Shown: positions 1 to 7,701 of the stretch, piece after piece
Numbering within the stretch: position 1 is the stretch's first letter
Layout: every line of letters starts with the position of its first letter
Source: a virus
DNA length: 25,754 bases
Virus record (IMG/VR): IMGVR_UViG_3300037882_001479
Span: 1 to 25,754 of that record
Direction: 5' to 3' (one strand)
Notes under the pieces: model-generated
The model's database searches: none
The model's input: only the letters and a program-made list of their open reading frames with translations
Told to the model about the DNA's origin: nothing
Position numbers and translations under genes: made by a program

Positions 1-1380
1 CTACTACAGTATAATGTAGAGCAAGATATGAATGTTGATGATGATGGTAATATGGAATTCACTGTAAACATTACCTTCCAAACATCAGAACCTATTACTA
101 ATCCACAAACATATATTGATATATCAAATATATTGGTACGTAGAGCTAGTAAATCATTCCAGGGTATGACCAAGAAGAAACGTACATCACTATCACGTGA
201 CCAACGTATTATGTCTGTGCGTATAGTATATAGAGAAATAGAGAGTGATAGTGCCTTTGTTCCCTATACCAGCAATATACAGATCAATGATGAGATAGAT
301 TCTACATTACAGATGGGATTCTATAAATGGAATCGTAATATATCAGGTACAATTAGACTACCACCTAGGATACATAAAGCATACGCATGGTATGTATTCC
401 TACTGATCCTTAGAGAGAGATTTAGAAATCTTAGACTATATGGTAAGGTAGCTGCTGTACTAGATAATACTAGACCAGGAAGTCAGCCCGTAGATAGTAA
501 TGTACAGGAAACTAATTGGTATTTTCCTATACGTATGAAACTAACTAATCCTATCTATTCTAGAGAGATGAAGTTTGATTTCACATACGTAGTAGTAACC
601 GATCTAAATTCACTACAATACTCTACTGGCATATTCAATAGAGTAAATGCAGATGAAAACGATACCACTCAAGTAAGTACACAATGGAAAGCATGGCAAG
701 ACGCTAGAAATACTAATCTAAATGGTAGATTTAACTATACACTATCTGGTACTCCCATAGTATACGATCAATGTACTGGTGAATATTCAGATCATCAGAT
801 AGGATCAAACTCACTACTAGGATTAGAGATAGAGAGCGAAGGAGCATCAACATCTAGTCCACCAGAGGATGAGGAAGACGCTAGAGATCCACTACGATTA
901 GGTATAGACCCTAGATATTCATGGATCAAGTATGATAATGATTTTGAGATAGAGGAAGATACAAATTCATTAGCAGTATCATATCTAGAAGAACCATCAT
1001 CTACCTACTACTCCAATGGTGATGGTGCCTACTCTAATCGAGAAGAAGCTGGGTTTAACTATAATGGTACTATAACTAATGTATCACAAACTAATCCACC
1101 AAGGGTCATAGCTCGTGGACACTCAACATACTTTGTACGTATGAAGGGTCATGCGATGCGTACAAATTATAAGATACCAATGCCATTCGTAGTTACAATA
1201 GCTGGCAGAACAGTAAAACGAGTAAGTGGCAAGATATCTCATAAGCAAATAGGGTCAGGTGATTATCCTGTATACCTAGCTAAATGGGATATACTCTACG
1301 CTGTAGAGGGCGGCGATATCTATAACGAAGATATTGCTAACTCTATAGTAACTACAGGGTCACCTGCTAGTTACATCTGA
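1..1380 (+). CDS. Probable virion structural protein, 5' end outside window
   Basis: The reading frame is open from base 1 to the TGA at 1378-1380. The ATG at base 28 is the first start inside the window, but codons before it are also open, so the true start may lie upstream; only a weak GAGCAAG precedes the ATG. I recognise no family. The protein is rich in Tyr, Asn, Arg and beta-prone stretches, with an acidic Ser/Pro/Glu-rich segment around residues 270-290 (ATG numbering) that looks like a linker. There is no signal peptide or membrane segment. Its place ahead of a portal gene and the absence of enzymatic motifs suggest a head, tail or baseplate component (inference). It contains one TGATATATCA (117-126, read as Asp-Ile-Ser), and its stop codon is the first three bases of a second copy at 1378-1387. 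Confidence 0.75.
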   Translation, partial: LLQYNVEQDMNVDDDGNMEFTVNITFQTSEPITNPQTYIDISNILVRRASKSFQGMTKKKRTSLSRDQRIMSVRIVYREIESDSAFVPYTSNIQINDEIDSTLQMGFYKWNRNISGTIRLPPRIHKAYAWYVFLLILRERFRNLRLYGKVAAVLDNTRPGSQPVDSNVQETNWYFPIRMKLTNPIYSREMKFDFTYVVVTDLNSLQYSTGIFNRVNADENDTTQVSTQWKAWQDARNTNLNGRFNYTLSGTPIVYDQCTGEYSDHQIGSNSLLGLEIESEGASTSSPPEDEEDARDPLRLGIDPRYSWIKYDNDFEIEEDTNSLAVSYLEEPSSTYYSNGDGAYSNREEAGFNYNGTITNVSQTNPPRVIARGHSTYFVRMKGHAMRTNYKIPMPFVVTIAGRTVKRVSGKISHKQIGSGDYPVYLAKWDILYAVEGGDIYNEDIANSIVTTGSPASYI

Positions 1381-1388
1381 TATATCAG

Positions 1389-1407
1389 TATCCTCCTCCA
1401 CAGGATA
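1389..1407 (+). other. Short stem-loop after the first gene
   Basis: TATCCT (1389-1394) pairs with AGGATA (1402-1407) around a 7-base loop, directly after the stop codon and TGATATATCA copy at 1378-1387. It is the first of three hairpins in this 139-base gap. Confidence 0.45.
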
Positions 1408-1421
1408 TTAACAATACAAGT

Positions 1422-1485
1422 CCTAGGTCATGTACAACTTCTGTGTGGAGCGGACTAGTACGTGACCTAGGCATTTTCTCTTTCA
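1422..1485 (+). terminator. Long inverted repeat with T-rich tail, probable terminator
   Basis: CCTAGGTCATGTAC (1422-1435) and GTACGTGACCTAGG (1458-1471) form a 14-bp stem with one mismatch around a 22-base loop. The pyrimidine-rich tract ATTTTCTCTTTC follows at once. Between two plus-strand genes this fits a factor-independent terminator ending the upstream virion transcript. The tail also overlaps the CTTTCAG motif, so termination and restart may be coupled (inference). Confidence 0.6.
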
Positions 1486-1503
1486 GAAGTATCCGCTTCG
1501 GAT
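1478..1503 (+). promoter_or_regulatory. CTTTCAG motif followed by a hairpin, before 1520 gene
   Basis: CTCTTTCAGAAGTA at 1478-1491 is identical over 14 bases to 4735-4748 inside a distant gene. It is followed by ATCCG-CTT-CGGAT (1491-1503), a perfect 5-bp triloop hairpin, 17 bases before the ATG at 1520. It is a candidate promoter or 5' leader element; its function is not known. Confidence 0.5.
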
Positions 1504-1519
1504 ATCAGAGTTACGTGAG

Positions 1520-2026
1520 ATGGAATTACAACTGTTCCCCCCAGAAGATACTACTATCAAATGTAAGCTACCAGATGGTACTGTAATTGAAGTAGATGCG
1601 ATGGACCTAGATGACATGATTATGGACGTGTATGCCGCATATCCACAACCAGAAATACCTAGGAAAGAATATCTACATCTAATGCGAGATAAGTTCGCAG
1701 AGAGATATGGATACAGAATGGCTCTTAGGTCTATTGATATATTACTAGATGCTAAGACAGACATACTAAATAGAATAAAAAAAAAATTCTTATCCACAGT
1801 TAGATCCTGTAAATTCTACGGAATCCAACCAAGAAGTACAAGAGAGTTAAACATATTTAGATTAGTAGAACCTGCAATACGTGCTGAGATAGAACTACAA
1901 GAGTTCAGAGTCAATGGTACAGGTATGTCCCCAGACAGATACTATCAACTAGTACTAGCTATGACCAATAATGAGAAGCAAGCACGTAATGCTCAGGCAG
2001 AGATGCTATTAATGCAAATGGAATGA
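1520..2026 (+). CDS. Conserved-looking hypothetical protein, virion module
   Basis: This 168-residue protein is of a family I do not recognise. It starts with a short beta-rich part (LFPPEDTTIKCKLPDGTVIEV), followed by mainly charged helices with no membrane segment or enzyme motif. Its position just upstream of the portal gene suggests a head or tail morphogenesis role (inference only). The ATG at 1520 is chosen because it follows a leader with the CTTTCAG motif and a hairpin; the Shine-Dalgarno sequence is weak (GTGAG). Codons for residues 86-89 form a run of ten A at 1777-1786, a slippery sequence, but both shifted frames stop soon after. The TGA stop (2024-2026) lies within a TGATATATCA copy. 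Confidence 0.8.
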   Translation: MELQLFPPEDTTIKCKLPDGTVIEVDAMDLDDMIMDVYAAYPQPEIPRKEYLHLMRDKFAERYGYRMALRSIDILLDAKTDILNRIKKKFLSTVRSCKFYGIQPRSTRELNIFRLVEPAIRAEIELQEFRVNGTGMSPDRYYQLVLAMTNNEKQARNAQAEMLLMQME

Positions 2027-2045
2027 TATATCAATTAGGACTACT

Positions 2046-3365
2046 ATGCCAGATACAACTATAACAGCTACTCCTACTACTGCACCAGTAAGAGGACCAG
2101 ACCTAAACTATATGTTAGGTAAGCTACGGGATGATAGATTTACCTCTACCTATAATTCATATGACCAAATATATGATCCTAGGTATGGTCATCACTTCCC
2201 ATACTTTACTCTACAGACTGCTAAGACAATGATGCTTGATTCTCGTATCAAGTATGGATTGTCATTAATCAAGGGACCCATCACTACCTACACTAAGTTC
2301 TTTACTAGTGAAGAAGCAGAGTCCCCAAGCATTCATACAGCTATTGTAGAATTAAACTATCACTTCCCATATGCTGTAACTGCTAAAGACCCAGATACCG
2401 AGAAATTCATTATTGACCAGTTCAATAGATTCTGGGAAGTAGCATTATCCAAAGTACTCACAGCAATAGAATGGGGGTATAGTGCATCTGAGGTACGATT
2501 TAAGCGTAAGAAAGATGGATCAGTACACTTTGATAACCTATATCTCTATCAGACATTTGGTGTACAATGTGTAACCAAACGTAAAGGTATTATAGGATTC
2601 ATTCGTAACAGAGATAAGGATACCTATGTACCCATTGGTAAAGGTTTCTGGCACGTACACCAAAGAGAACGTAATCACTACTACGGTGAATCGGCACTCA
2701 AGGGAGCACATATACCTTGGCACGAAACATGGACACTCGGTGGAGCACGCGACATACGACGTACATGGTTCTTCAAAAATGCCTACGATGGAGGAGAACT
2801 ATACTATCCCGAAGGCTCCTACCAGGATGTACAAGGAAACATTATAACCCACGAAGAACATGCCGTCCGAATGCTTGAGATGAAACGCTCAGGTTCAGGT
2901 ATGATCTTTCCATCAACTAAGGGACTAGACGGTAAGAGACAATGGGAGTATGTTCCACCATCATCTAATGTAACTCCATCAGGAATGGAAGAATATATCA
3001 GATTGATGCGTGATGAAATGCTCGAAGGGTTAGGAGTACCACCTGAGGTAGTTCAGTCAGCAGGTAATGATGGTATGGGATCAGCCACAGGTAGAATGGT
3101 TCCTCTTATGGCATTCATTGCATCACTAACACCAATTGGTACTCATATCATTGGTGACTTCTGTGAGCAAATCCTACCACTACTACTACACTTCAATAAT
3201 ATGGATGATGACTACACCATACGAAGAATAGTACCCAAGACTCAGGAGAATGTCAATTCTGAATTCGAACAACAAAATCCTGACCCAACTGACCCAGACA
3301 ATCACCAAAAGAAACCACAACCTATCCAGAAGAAAACAATCCAAAATAATGGAAAGACAGGATGA
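2046..3365 (+). CDS. Phage portal protein, DUF935 (Mu gp29-like)
   Basis: The portal forms the dodecameric ring at the capsid vertex through which DNA is packaged and ejected, and it docks the terminase. The 439-residue length and overall sequence fit the DUF935/Mu gp29 family. Visible hallmarks are an N-terminal part with DSRIKYGLSLIKGPI, the central TAIEWGYSASEVRFKRKKDG and the FWHVHQRERNHYYGESALKG segment with many aromatic and basic residues, then a helix-rich portion including RLMRDEMLEGLGVPPEVVQSAGNDG. The C-terminal 40 residues are Pro/Gln/Asn/Lys-rich and look disordered. The start is 19 bases after the upstream stop. The stop TGA overlaps the next gene's ATG (ATGA), so translation is probably coupled. 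No terminase or capsid gene is inside the window; these probably lie to the left. Confidence 0.82.
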   Translation: MPDTTITATPTTAPVRGPDLNYMLGKLRDDRFTSTYNSYDQIYDPRYGHHFPYFTLQTAKTMMLDSRIKYGLSLIKGPITTYTKFFTSEEAESPSIHTAIVELNYHFPYAVTAKDPDTEKFIIDQFNRFWEVALSKVLTAIEWGYSASEVRFKRKKDGSVHFDNLYLYQTFGVQCVTKRKGIIGFIRNRDKDTYVPIGKGFWHVHQRERNHYYGESALKGAHIPWHETWTLGGARDIRRTWFFKNAYDGGELYYPEGSYQDVQGNIITHEEHAVRMLEMKRSGSGMIFPSTKGLDGKRQWEYVPPSSNVTPSGMEEYIRLMRDEMLEGLGVPPEVVQSAGNDGMGSATGRMVPLMAFIASLTPIGTHIIGDFCEQILPLLLHFNNMDDDYTIRRIVPKTQENVNSEFEQQNPDPTDPDNHQKKPQPIQKKTIQNNGKTG

Positions 3366-3667
3366 TAGAAGTAGCAATTCTAAGTGATGGTGGTAATTTA
3401 ATGTACCATTGTCCTGGGTGTAAGTACTTACATTCAGTACCACCAGAGAGATGGAACTGGAATAAATCAACTGACAAACCTACATTGTCTCCATCAGTTA
3501 GACATTTCTTCCCAGCGGGAGAACACGGACCAGAAGAAACTATATGTCATTATTTCGTTACTGATGGTAATATAATCTTCTGTGGTGACTGTAAACATGA
3601 ACTTAAAGGACAGACCGTACCTCTACCCGACATAAGAAAGATATTAGAGGAAGATAATGGTACTTGA
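3362..3667 (+). CDS. DUF6527-like small phage protein
   Basis: This 101-residue protein resembles the small phage family now called DUF6527 (sometimes mislabelled ammonia monooxygenase). Diagnostic pieces are CPGCKYLHSVP, WNWNKSTDKPTLSPSV, CHYFVTDGNIIFCGDCKHELKGQTVPLPD and the spacing of Cys/His pairs (CPGC near residue 18; C and H near 62-63; CGDC near 74-77), which suggests a zinc-binding fold. The family's molecular role is not established; it is common in tailed phage genomes near structural genes. It overlaps the portal stop by ATGA and overlaps the next small gene by 11 bases. Family confidence is moderate to high; any biochemical claim would be speculation. Confidence 0.75.
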   Translation: MIEVAILSDGGNLMYHCPGCKYLHSVPPERWNWNKSTDKPTLSPSVRHFFPAGEHGPEETICHYFVTDGNIIFCGDCKHELKGQTVPLPDIRKILEEDNGT

Positions 3668-3773
3668 TCCTATAATCAGTCCAGTAGAAGTAATGGTAAT
3701 CATTATACTATACTGGTCACCCTGGATAGTTCTAAGTCTACTATTAGTTAATCTAGCTTCGAGAGTTAAGTGA
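3657..3773 (+). CDS. 38-residue single-pass membrane protein
   Basis: ATG at 3657 follows a good GAGGAAG Shine-Dalgarno inside the preceding gene. The frame encodes 38 residues and ends at TGA 3771-3773, which is the first triplet of a TGATATATCA copy whose last base starts the next gene's ATG. Residues 10-32 are almost entirely hydrophobic with Trp at 20 and 23, giving one or two membrane passes and a short basic tail (ASRVK). No family is recognised. Small hydrophobic proteins among structural genes can be holins, spanin parts or membrane anchors, but nothing here distinguishes these. The tight packing (11-base overlap upstream, 6-base gap downstream) supports a real gene. Confidence 0.7.
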   Translation: MVLDPIISPVEVMVIIILYWSPWIVLSLLLVNLASRVK

Positions 3774-3779
3774 TATATC

Positions 3780-5153
3780 ATGCAATTGAATGGACTAAAT
3801 CTAGTAGATGTAGCATCGGTATATCCATACTATACCAGTAAGGGACTATCACTAGATATCCTACGTCTATGCAATGGGCAAGAATTCAGATTCATAGATG
3901 GATATGGTAAGGGTTATTTCCTAATGACCCAAACCATAACATCTGAGAATGTGTCATTCACCGTAGACTCTCGCACCGTATCTCTGAAAGTAATAGATAG
4001 ATTATCTCTAGAACATCCAGATCACAGTGGTGGACTAAAGGTATACATTACAGCTGAACCTAAGTACCATCTACTAGATACAATAGTACAGCGTAATTAC
4101 AATGTAACTATAGATAAATCTGTATCACCCTACGGTACACCTACTGTTGTTACCTACCCACCAGACCAGCCTACTAAAACTCTGAAAGATGTCATAGAGG
4201 GTATCCTACCTAGTGGAGTAACTCTAGACTACGAGGCAGATGAACTACGATCATATGATATATCAATTGAAGGTATGTCAGTACTTAGAGCTATAGATCA
4301 CCTATGCTCTATCTACGGGTTAATCTGGACTAGTACAGGATCAGTGGTATACGTATGGGATATGCAGGAAGCAGAAACATCTAGTGACACAGGTATACCT
4401 ACCCTAGCTGACCCTATAAATGATATACGATACACCGAACTAACCAATAGTCCTACTAACATAAATGTATCATTTCCAGTATATAATTATGCTAGGCAAG
4501 TACCAAAGGAATACCATACTGTAGAGGACGATGGTACTGGACAAGGACAAACCATTAATGTAATGGACCCATACTATCCAGCAGTAATCAATACCCTTGG
4601 AGCACTACGAAACGAGACAGCACTAGATACACGATCTGCTGTAATAGTAGCCAATCTCAAAGCTATAAAGAACTCCTACGACTATGTAGCTAAGCACCAC
4701 TTCGAAGCACAACCACTATCAAGCCAACCTCTATCTCTTTCAGAAGTATACGGAGATTGGGGACGTGGACCAAGATCACTATACCGATCAATCCACTACC
4801 CATACATGCCTGCTAGAATACCAGAATCCAAAGCTAGGTATGCTAACAATTGGAGAGGTACATTAACTGATGGGTATGTATCTACAGTAACATCATTTAC
4901 CGTATCGCCGGTAGTTGGATTAGATGGTAAGATACCACCAGGGCCACAAAGAGTATACAATATATATGGTTGGCCCTATGGTGAAGCTGGATGGAGAGTG
5001 CGTGTAGAATGGAATCCAGTAGAAGCACAATGGGAAGCAATACAGCAAGAGTTTGAATGCCCACCAGAAGAATTACCACCACCACCAGATGTAACTGACC
5101 CAGAAGACCCATACGAACCACCAATTGGTCCAGACGGTGAATGGGAACTATAA
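3780..5153 (+). CDS. Probable virion protein with secretin-N/STN-like segment
   Basis: This 457-residue protein starts at an ATG that shares its A with the end of TGATATATCA. Residues 1-110 are beta-rich. Residues about 133-195 (from TLKDVIEGILPSG to SVVYVWDMQ) follow the pattern of short secretin-N/STN-like or tail-hub domains: amphipathic helix, strand, 'aLd.l...yGL.w...g..v.vw'. The C-terminal 30 residues are Pro/Asp/Glu-rich and end in WEL. No signal peptide is visible, so an outer-membrane secretin is unlikely; a baseplate, hub or tail-tip protein fits the context better (inference). The gene carries a TGATATATCA read as Asp-Ile-Ser (4256) and an exact 14-base copy of the CTTTCAG motif (4735-4748), read as SLSEV. 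Confidence 0.7.
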   Translation: MQLNGLNLVDVASVYPYYTSKGLSLDILRLCNGQEFRFIDGYGKGYFLMTQTITSENVSFTVDSRTVSLKVIDRLSLEHPDHSGGLKVYITAEPKYHLLDTIVQRNYNVTIDKSVSPYGTPTVVTYPPDQPTKTLKDVIEGILPSGVTLDYEADELRSYDISIEGMSVLRAIDHLCSIYGLIWTSTGSVVYVWDMQEAETSSDTGIPTLADPINDIRYTELTNSPTNINVSFPVYNYARQVPKEYHTVEDDGTGQGQTINVMDPYYPAVINTLGALRNETALDTRSAVIVANLKAIKNSYDYVAKHHFEAQPLSSQPLSLSEVYGDWGRGPRSLYRSIHYPYMPARIPESKARYANNWRGTLTDGYVSTVTSFTVSPVVGLDGKIPPGPQRVYNIYGWPYGEAGWRVRVEWNPVEAQWEAIQQEFECPPEELPPPPDVTDPEDPYEPPIGPDGEWEL

Positions 5154-5168
5154 GAGAAATGATATATC

Positions 5169-5654
5169 ATGCCTTTTCCAATGAGTATACTATGCTGCTG
5201 TGATATACCTAGCAGTACATCATCCAGTAGTCCTAGTAGCTCATCCTCACCTAGCTCAAGTCCCTCGTCATCACCAAGTAGTAGTCCCTCTAGCTCAAGT
5301 AATCCATCATCCAGTAACCCATCCTCATCACCTAGCTCAAGTCCATCAAGTAGTCCTAGCTCCTCACCCTCATCCAGCCCAAGTAGTTCTCCGTCCTCAT
5401 CACCTAGTGGATCATCGTCACCATCAGGATCATCATCTAGTCCAGGAGGATCATCCTCATCGACAACTGGTCCTACTGATCCATGTGATGTAGAGGGTTG
5501 CGTATGGGAATGGAGAATACTACCTAAGACTGGATCAGACTGGGTGCTTATATCTAGTGTATTATGTCCAGATAATTGTGGTTGTTCTGCCTTAGATAAA
5601 CCTACAACCCCTGGTAACTTCCAAGGAGAAACAACAATAGTACGATGCCGCTAG
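5169..5654 (+). CDS. Ser/Pro-rich stalk protein with C-terminal CVWEW domain
   Basis: This 161-residue protein starts with a short Cys-rich head (CCC near residues 9-11). A long low-complexity region, residues about 14-98, is built of SSSP/SSP units that change to GSSSP and GGSSSS towards its end. A compact C-terminal domain carries PCDVEGCVWEWR, a Trp at about 125, then CPDNCGCS and a final Cys-Arg. The repeat would be an extended, flexible and potentially O-glycosylated stalk; the tail looks like a small disulfide- or metal-stabilised domain. I associate this Ser/Pro repeat plus C-W-E-W tail with Planctomycetes genomes (recollection, not checked). It ends 10 bases inside the next gene and lies directly upstream of four glycosyltransferase-like genes, so it is a candidate glycan acceptor. 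Confidence 0.75.
   Translation: MPFPMSILCCCDIPSSTSSSSPSSSSSPSSSPSSSPSSSPSSSSNPSSSNPSSSPSSSPSSSPSSSPSSSPSSSPSSSPSGSSSPSGSSSSPGGSSSSTTGPTDPCDVEGCVWEWRILPKTGSDWVLISSVLCPDNCGCSALDKPTTPGNFQGETTIVRCR
5208..5465 (+). repeat. Degenerate Ser/Pro codon repeat
   Basis: About 260 bases of imperfect nine- to twelve-base units using TCA, TCC, AGT, AGC and CCT/CCA encode SSSPSSSP-type protein. Codons vary more than the residues do, so selection appears to act on the amino-acid composition rather than on a recent DNA expansion. Confidence 0.8.
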
Positions 5655-6124
5655 AATGCCAATACCTACAAGACGCTAAATGCCTAATAGCATCTGATAT
5701 ATCAGAATCAGATTGTCCAGTAATACCAGAACAATGTGATTACTGTACTAATAAGGCACAACCTCCACAGAATGTCAATGTAGTTACTATATCTATAGCC
5801 ATGAAATATGGTAAAGATACTAGACGCATCGTACAGCAGTATGGAGATGTGATAACCCAGAAAGAACCAACACATGGTCAATTTCCAGGTACAGAACTAC
5901 GCAAACTAATATCATGGTTTGTGTGGGATGCTAAAGTAAAGAACTGCTCTATATGTAAGAATCGTGAAGAACGAATGAATAGATGGGGAGCAGATAAGTG
6001 TCAAGATAACATAGCTACCATATTAGTATGGATACAGGAATCAGCAGCACAGAAAGGATATCCATATTCAGCCAGAGTAGCCACAGCCCTAGTACGAAAA
6101 GCAATAGCTAATAGCCGGAGATGA
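5645..6124 (+). CDS. Cys-rich protein linked to glycosyltransferase cluster
   Basis: This 159-residue protein has an N-terminal Cys cluster (C5, C13, C24, C30, C33) and a second group, CSICKNREERMNRWGADKC, at about residues 103-121. A helical C-terminus (IATILVWIQESAAQKGYPYSARVATALVRKAI) follows. The C..C..R...MNRWG...C pattern resembles small proteins I recall beside glycosyltransferase genes in Planctomycetes; the function is unknown. The clusters suggest zinc or Fe-S binding. It overlaps the Ser/Pro gene by 10 bases. Its TGA stop begins a TGATATATCA whose last A starts the next gene's ATG, so three genes here are translationally linked. It holds one internal TGATATATCA (5695) as Asp-Ile-Ser. 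Confidence 0.7.
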   Translation: MPLECQYLQDAKCLIASDISESDCPVIPEQCDYCTNKAQPPQNVNVVTISIAMKYGKDTRRIVQQYGDVITQKEPTHGQFPGTELRKLISWFVWDAKVKNCSICKNREERMNRWGADKCQDNIATILVWIQESAAQKGYPYSARVATALVRKAIANSRR

Positions 6125-6130
6125 TATATC

Positions 6131-7033
6131 ATGAGTACTCCACACTCACCAGAACCAATAGACCCAACCCAACTACCTGTAAAAGAACCACTCAATTACA
6201 GATGGCACGAATTAAATAAAGAACAAAAACCCAAGTGGTATGCAATCATTACCACAGCACCACGACGTGATCCTACTATACAGATATGTGTAGACTCAAT
6301 GCGTGATGCAGGATGGGAACCAATAGTCTTAGCAGAGCCAGACTCTCCACCATCTAATGCTCAAACTATACAGAATCCTACTCGTCTTGGAGTGTGGCAT
6401 AATTGGATTAAGTCAGTACGTCTAGCACTAGAATCAGATGCAGATACAATACTAACAGTCCAAGATGATGCTGAGTTTCACCCAGACTCCAAAGACTTCG
6501 CAGAGCTATGCCTATGGCCTGATCCTAAGTGTGGATTCGTATCACTATATACTCCAAAGCACTACACCTTACGTGATGATAGACTCATGCGTAAGCTACG
6601 CCGTAGAGACCCTAATATATCAGATATGCGGGACCCAGGAGTAAATCATATAATAACCAGATCACTATGGGGAGCATGTGCATTGATATGGCCTAGATCA
6701 GTACTAGAGCATATCATACAAGACCCTCTCATAGAATCATGGCTAGGTGCTGTAACTAGATCACGCAATCCAGCTATACATGAACAACGACGATTAAACC
6801 CACACCTAATAGCCAATAGTGATACTGCCATTGGTAAGATACTAAATAAGCATAGCTATTCAATGTGGTTCGTAGACCCATCACCAGTAGCTCATATCGC
6901 TCAGTACTCAGCCATAGGTCATGGCGATAACAAAGGTAGACGTAACGCATACCGTATAGCAGACGTAACTCTACCCCTAATCTCCCAAGTCCCCCTACCA
7001 GAAACGATATATCACATAGGTACTCCACAATGA
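6131..7033 (+). CDS. Glycosyltransferase-like protein (GT-A type)
   Basis: This 300-residue protein would transfer a sugar from a nucleotide-sugar donor in the cytoplasm. Visible features: the N-terminal strand-loop WYAIITTAPRRDPTIQICVDSMRDAGW typical of nucleotide-sugar binding folds, a helix followed by ADTILTVQDDAEFH (about residues 105-118) that supplies the DxD-like metal site, and ALIWPRSVLEHII, which resembles the acceptor-side region. No membrane segment is seen. It is the first of four adjacent transferase-like genes followed by an FkbM-type methyltransferase. Start ATG at 6131 overlaps the last base of TGATATATCA, and its stop overlaps the following ATG. Donor and acceptor are unknown; the upstream Ser-rich protein is a possible acceptor. 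Confidence 0.72.
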   Translation: MSTPHSPEPIDPTQLPVKEPLNYRWHELNKEQKPKWYAIITTAPRRDPTIQICVDSMRDAGWEPIVLAEPDSPPSNAQTIQNPTRLGVWHNWIKSVRLALESDADTILTVQDDAEFHPDSKDFAELCLWPDPKCGFVSLYTPKHYTLRDDRLMRKLRRRDPNISDMRDPGVNHIITRSLWGACALIWPRSVLEHIIQDPLIESWLGAVTRSRNPAIHEQRRLNPHLIANSDTAIGKILNKHSYSMWFVDPSPVAHIAQYSAIGHGDNKGRRNAYRIADVTLPLISQVPLPETIYHIGTPQ

Positions 7034-7701
7034 AATTCATTACCTCACTCAATCCTAGAAACATACCCAAATGCAGAGAATGTGTAGATTCATGGAAAGT
7101 ATTTTGTTCAGAAATTGTAGCAGTACAAACCGAGGCAGAAACACCTGTATTACAATCTGCATTCCCTGATATAACATTCGTAGTAACAGATAGAGTAGGT
7201 ACACTATTCGAATCTACCTACTGTCCTAATATACATACACTAGTAGACCAGGGACCAGGACTAATAATCAATGCTGATATATCAATCAGATGCGAAAAGC
7301 AGATGTTCAATGATAGATTCAGTATCAAACCTAAGGTACTAGATTGTGGTATCCGATGGGACTATGACTCCAAAGGTAAGCAACTAAATCCCTACGGTAT
7401 AGATGCATTCCGTATAGATGAAGAATTAATGACCATATTCCAAGGTACAGACTTTACCATAGGTCAACCAGGGTGGGACTACTACTTTATCTTAGAAGCA
7501 GAGAAGCATGGGTTCTATATTAATGCCCATAAGAATCCAGCTATGTTCTACCATCAGATACATGAGGTAAATTGGAGTAGATGGAAGCTAACATTGGCCC
7601 AAGCACTCCTAGAAAAAATGTATGATATGTCACAATCAGATGTAACCCGCAAAGTACAAAGACTCACCAATCGCTCAGGAACAATACGAAGGAAAAGATA
7701 A
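7030..7701 (+). CDS. Glycosyltransferase-like protein, paralogue of next gene
   Basis: This 223-residue protein starts MKFITSLNPRNIPKCRECVDSWK, a GT-A-like first strand and helix shared with the next gene (MKIVTSISPSRTERQQYCINSW). LIINADIS at residues about 78-85 is the DxD-like position, matched by LLINSDIE in the neighbour. Both then share GIRW, GIDAF, GxPxWDY and an HExxxxRW motif near the C-terminus, so they are tandem duplicates that have diverged. The transferase assignment rests on fold-like motifs, not on close family recognition. ATGA overlap upstream and TAATG overlap downstream indicate one translational unit. One TGATATATCA at 7275 is read as Asp-Ile-Ser and forms part of the ADIS motif. 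Confidence 0.68.
   Translation: MKFITSLNPRNIPKCRECVDSWKVFCSEIVAVQTEAETPVLQSAFPDITFVVTDRVGTLFESTYCPNIHTLVDQGPGLIINADISIRCEKQMFNDRFSIKPKVLDCGIRWDYDSKGKQLNPYGIDAFRIDEELMTIFQGTDFTIGQPGWDYYFILEAEKHGFYINAHKNPAMFYHQIHEVNWSRWKLTLAQALLEKMYDMSQSDVTRKVQRLTNRSGTIRRKR

Noticed and set aside
1478-1491. TTTTCTCTTTCAG resembles a eukaryotic 3' splice site (polypyrimidine tract plus AG).
   Set aside because: The gene content is clearly bacteriophage, copies lie at gene starts and in uninterrupted frames, and no 5' splice or branch signals were seen.
2626-2847. Open frame of 73 codons inside the portal gene.
   Set aside because: An alternative frame of a strongly supported protein with no independent signals.
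5200-5493. Open frame of 97 codons overlapping the Ser/Pro gene.
   Set aside because: The His/Val/Leu/Pro repeat is just the other frame of the Ser/Pro codon repeat.
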